From assembly GCF_000380485.1 (NCBI RefSeq), contig NZ_AQYG01000049.1:186001-250000 (forward strand): a stretch of 64,000 nucleotides of DNA, in the 5' to 3' direction. Within the stretch, counting starts at the first letter, position 1. Every line of letters starts with the position of its first letter. The stretch comes from Jongsikchunia kroppenstedtii DSM 45133. Lineage in GTDB: Bacteria > Actinomycetota > Actinomycetes > Mycobacteriales > Mycobacteriaceae. The translations under genes were made by a program, and so were the position numbers. Below are positions 62,952 through 64,000 of this stretch, piece by piece. The notes beneath the pieces are model-generated. The model saw nothing but the letters and a program-made list of their open reading frames with translations. It was not told where the DNA came from and ran no database searches.

Positions 62952-63377
62952 CTAGGCGGCCCGTGCGGCGGTACGTCCATGCTCGACCCGGACGATCTCG
63001 GCCTCGACCCGGTCGAGGAAATTGTTCACCTGATGACGCAGTTCCGTGACCACCGACTCGGGCACCGACCGCCTCAGCCCGGCATCCAGATCGGCGCGGA
63101 GATCGGAGAATCCGGCGAAGTACGCCGCCCAGGTGTCCATGTCCGATGCCACCTTGGGCAGCCGCAGCCAGGCGCTGCGAGACCCGATGCGTGACGGCCG
63201 CTCGTACAGCGCGAGGATCGCCCCCGCCCCGCGCAACGCGGCCAGGTAGAGGCCGAGGAACTGGTCGGCCGGATCGGTGGAGGCCGGGACCAGGAGCATC
63301 TCGGCACGATCGAGCAGGTCACGGGCCCTGGTGATCCGGCGAGGATCATCAAGTGCCAGCGTTGTCGGCGTAGCCAT
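62952..63377 (-). CDS. HEPN-domain protein, SAV_6107 type
   Basis: The 141-residue, mainly helical protein resembles the SAV_6107 HEPN family: RITRARDLLDRAEMLLVPA, FLGLYLAALRGAGAILALYE and a C-terminal SVVTELRHQVNNFLDRVEAE. Some HEPN proteins are RNases of toxin pairs, but the usual R-x4-6-H motif is only doubtfully present, and no nucleotidyltransferase partner lies beside it. ATG 63377 follows GGGAGG at about 8 nt. The gene is 116 bp upstream of the DUF3040 gene on the same strand. Confidence 0.75.
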   Translation of the reverse strand: MATPTTLALDDPRRITRARDLLDRAEMLLVPASTDPADQFLGLYLAALRGAGAILALYERPSRIGSRSAWLRLPKVASDMDTWAAYFAGFSDLRADLDAGLRRSVPESVVTELRHQVNNFLDRVEAEIVRVEHGRTAARAA

Positions 63378-63676
63378 GTCGGGCACCTCCCGCCCCTATC
63401 GAATCGCCGCCGTGGGCTCTGTTCGGTAGAACGGATCCCGGCGGCGAACGCTTCCCTCGCTCACCGCCGGGTCCGCCGGTGTCTCCCCGGGCTCGGAATC
63501 ACCTTTGCGGAGGTTGAATCTGCGAAGGTCAGAGACTCGAACACCCGTTCGACATATTCAATATAGCTACACCCCCCGACAACTCTCAAGGGGTCATGAG
63601 AAAGAACACTCAGGGCTCACGCACTGCCGAGACGGAAGTCACAAGCAGGGGCAGAAGTCGACCAGAGAGGCACAAC

Positions 63677-64000
63677 GTGACGACGAGGAACCCCGGGGCG
63701 GTTCGGATGGTCGAGCTCGACGCCACCGACGCGCACCTCTGGCTTCCCGCCGCCCTGGACGTCTACGTGACGGCCATGAACTACCCCCGCGGCACCGCCC
63801 AGCAGCGCTACCCGCTCTGGCGGGAGCATCTGCATCGCCCCGGCTGGCGCGGCGTCGCCACGCTGTCGCCCGCCCCCGACGGCCCGGTCGACGACCAGCG
63901 GCTGGTGCGCCGCGATGACAATCCGATCGCCCCGGCGCCAGAGGTCCTCACCGGAATCGCCTACGGATACCCCGGCGGCGCCAGTCAATGGTGGAACCAG
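63677..64000 (+). CDS. GNAT-family acetyltransferase (Rv2170-like), N-terminal part
   Basis: A total of 108 codons are visible before the window ends. GTG 63677 follows AGAGAGG at about 6 nt. The sequence contains ALDVYVTAMNYPRGTAQQR, then YPLWREHLHRPGWRGVA and GIAYGYPGGASQWWNQ, closely matching M. tuberculosis Rv2170, a GNAT protein in the same position beyond mraZ and DUF3040. The acetyl-CoA-binding half lies outside the window. The gap from 63378 contains an AT-rich stretch (63550-63570, with TATAGC at 63562) that may hold its promoter. Confidence 0.85.
   Translation, partial: MTTRNPGAVRMVELDATDAHLWLPAALDVYVTAMNYPRGTAQQRYPLWREHLHRPGWRGVATLSPAPDGPVDDQRLVRRDDNPIAPAPEVLTGIAYGYPGGASQWWNQ

Noticed and set aside
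62952-63377. A HEPN-MNT toxin-antitoxin pair
   Set aside because: Neither neighbour is a nucleotidyltransferase; the DUF3040 and GNAT genes flank it in a conserved order.

Overview
The window is about 64 kb of GC-rich chromosome from a mycolic-acid actinomycete (order Mycobacteriales). The main evidence is gene content and order that follow Mycobacterium tuberculosis: magnesium-chelatase-like protein / ElaA-type acetyltransferase / mqo, then map, penicillin-binding lipoprotein, DUF4081-GNAT, ispG, rip1, dxr, and later DUF2631, rlmN and the whole division and cell-wall (dcw) cluster from wag31 to mraZ. A Gordonia-like genus is my best guess, but I cannot prove it from sequence alone. No transposase, phage gene, CRISPR array, tRNA or rRNA was recognised.

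Layout. (1) 1-7.5 kb: a cobalamin/central-metabolism block on the minus strand (Mg-chelatase-like ATPase running off the left edge, GNAT, mqo, cobQ, map). It is broken by a plus-strand alpha/beta hydrolase and a frameshifted remnant of a mycothiol-dependent (DinB/maleylpyruvate isomerase-like) gene. (2) 7.5-10.5 kb: a plus-strand haem/siderophore ABC importer (hmuTUV type) with a possible iron-regulator box. (3) 10.5-19.2 kb: minus-strand penicillin-binding lipoprotein, GNAT, ispG, AbiEi/DUF559-like protein, F420-type oxidoreductase, rip1 and dxr. ispG and dxr are both MEP isoprenoid-pathway genes. (4) 19.2-35.3 kb: a receiver-domain protein and the complete 14-gene nuoA-N operon for respiratory complex I, tightly packed with overlapping stop/start codons. 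(5) 35.3-40.3 kb: DUF2631 membrane protein, rlmN, and ileS with an isoleucine T-box leader. (6) 40.3-62.1 kb: the dcw cluster on the minus strand, transcribed mraZ-rsmH-ftsL-pbpB-murE-(murF remnant)-mraY-murD-ftsW-murG-murC-ftsQ-ftsZ-pgeF-yggS-sepF-yggT-wag31. (7) 62.4-64 kb: DUF3040 protein, a HEPN-domain protein and the start of a GNAT protein.

The genes fit a coherent picture. Electrons enter a menaquinone chain through Mqo and complex I. MEP-pathway isoprenoids supply the lipid carrier used by MraY and MurG. FtsZ/SepF/FtsQ/FtsW/PbpB and Wag31 run septation and polar growth.

Most notable. Where an intact murF should lie between murE and mraY there is only a 153-codon ORF resembling the C-terminal domain of MurF. 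Two 68-bp palindromic elements of one family lie at 6561-6628 and 47461-47528. The second sits beside a 32-bp duplicate of the 3' end of ftsQ. The AbiEi-like gene is bracketed by 51-bp imperfect direct repeats. ileS has a well-formed T-box. mraZ has a 10-bp-periodic operator.
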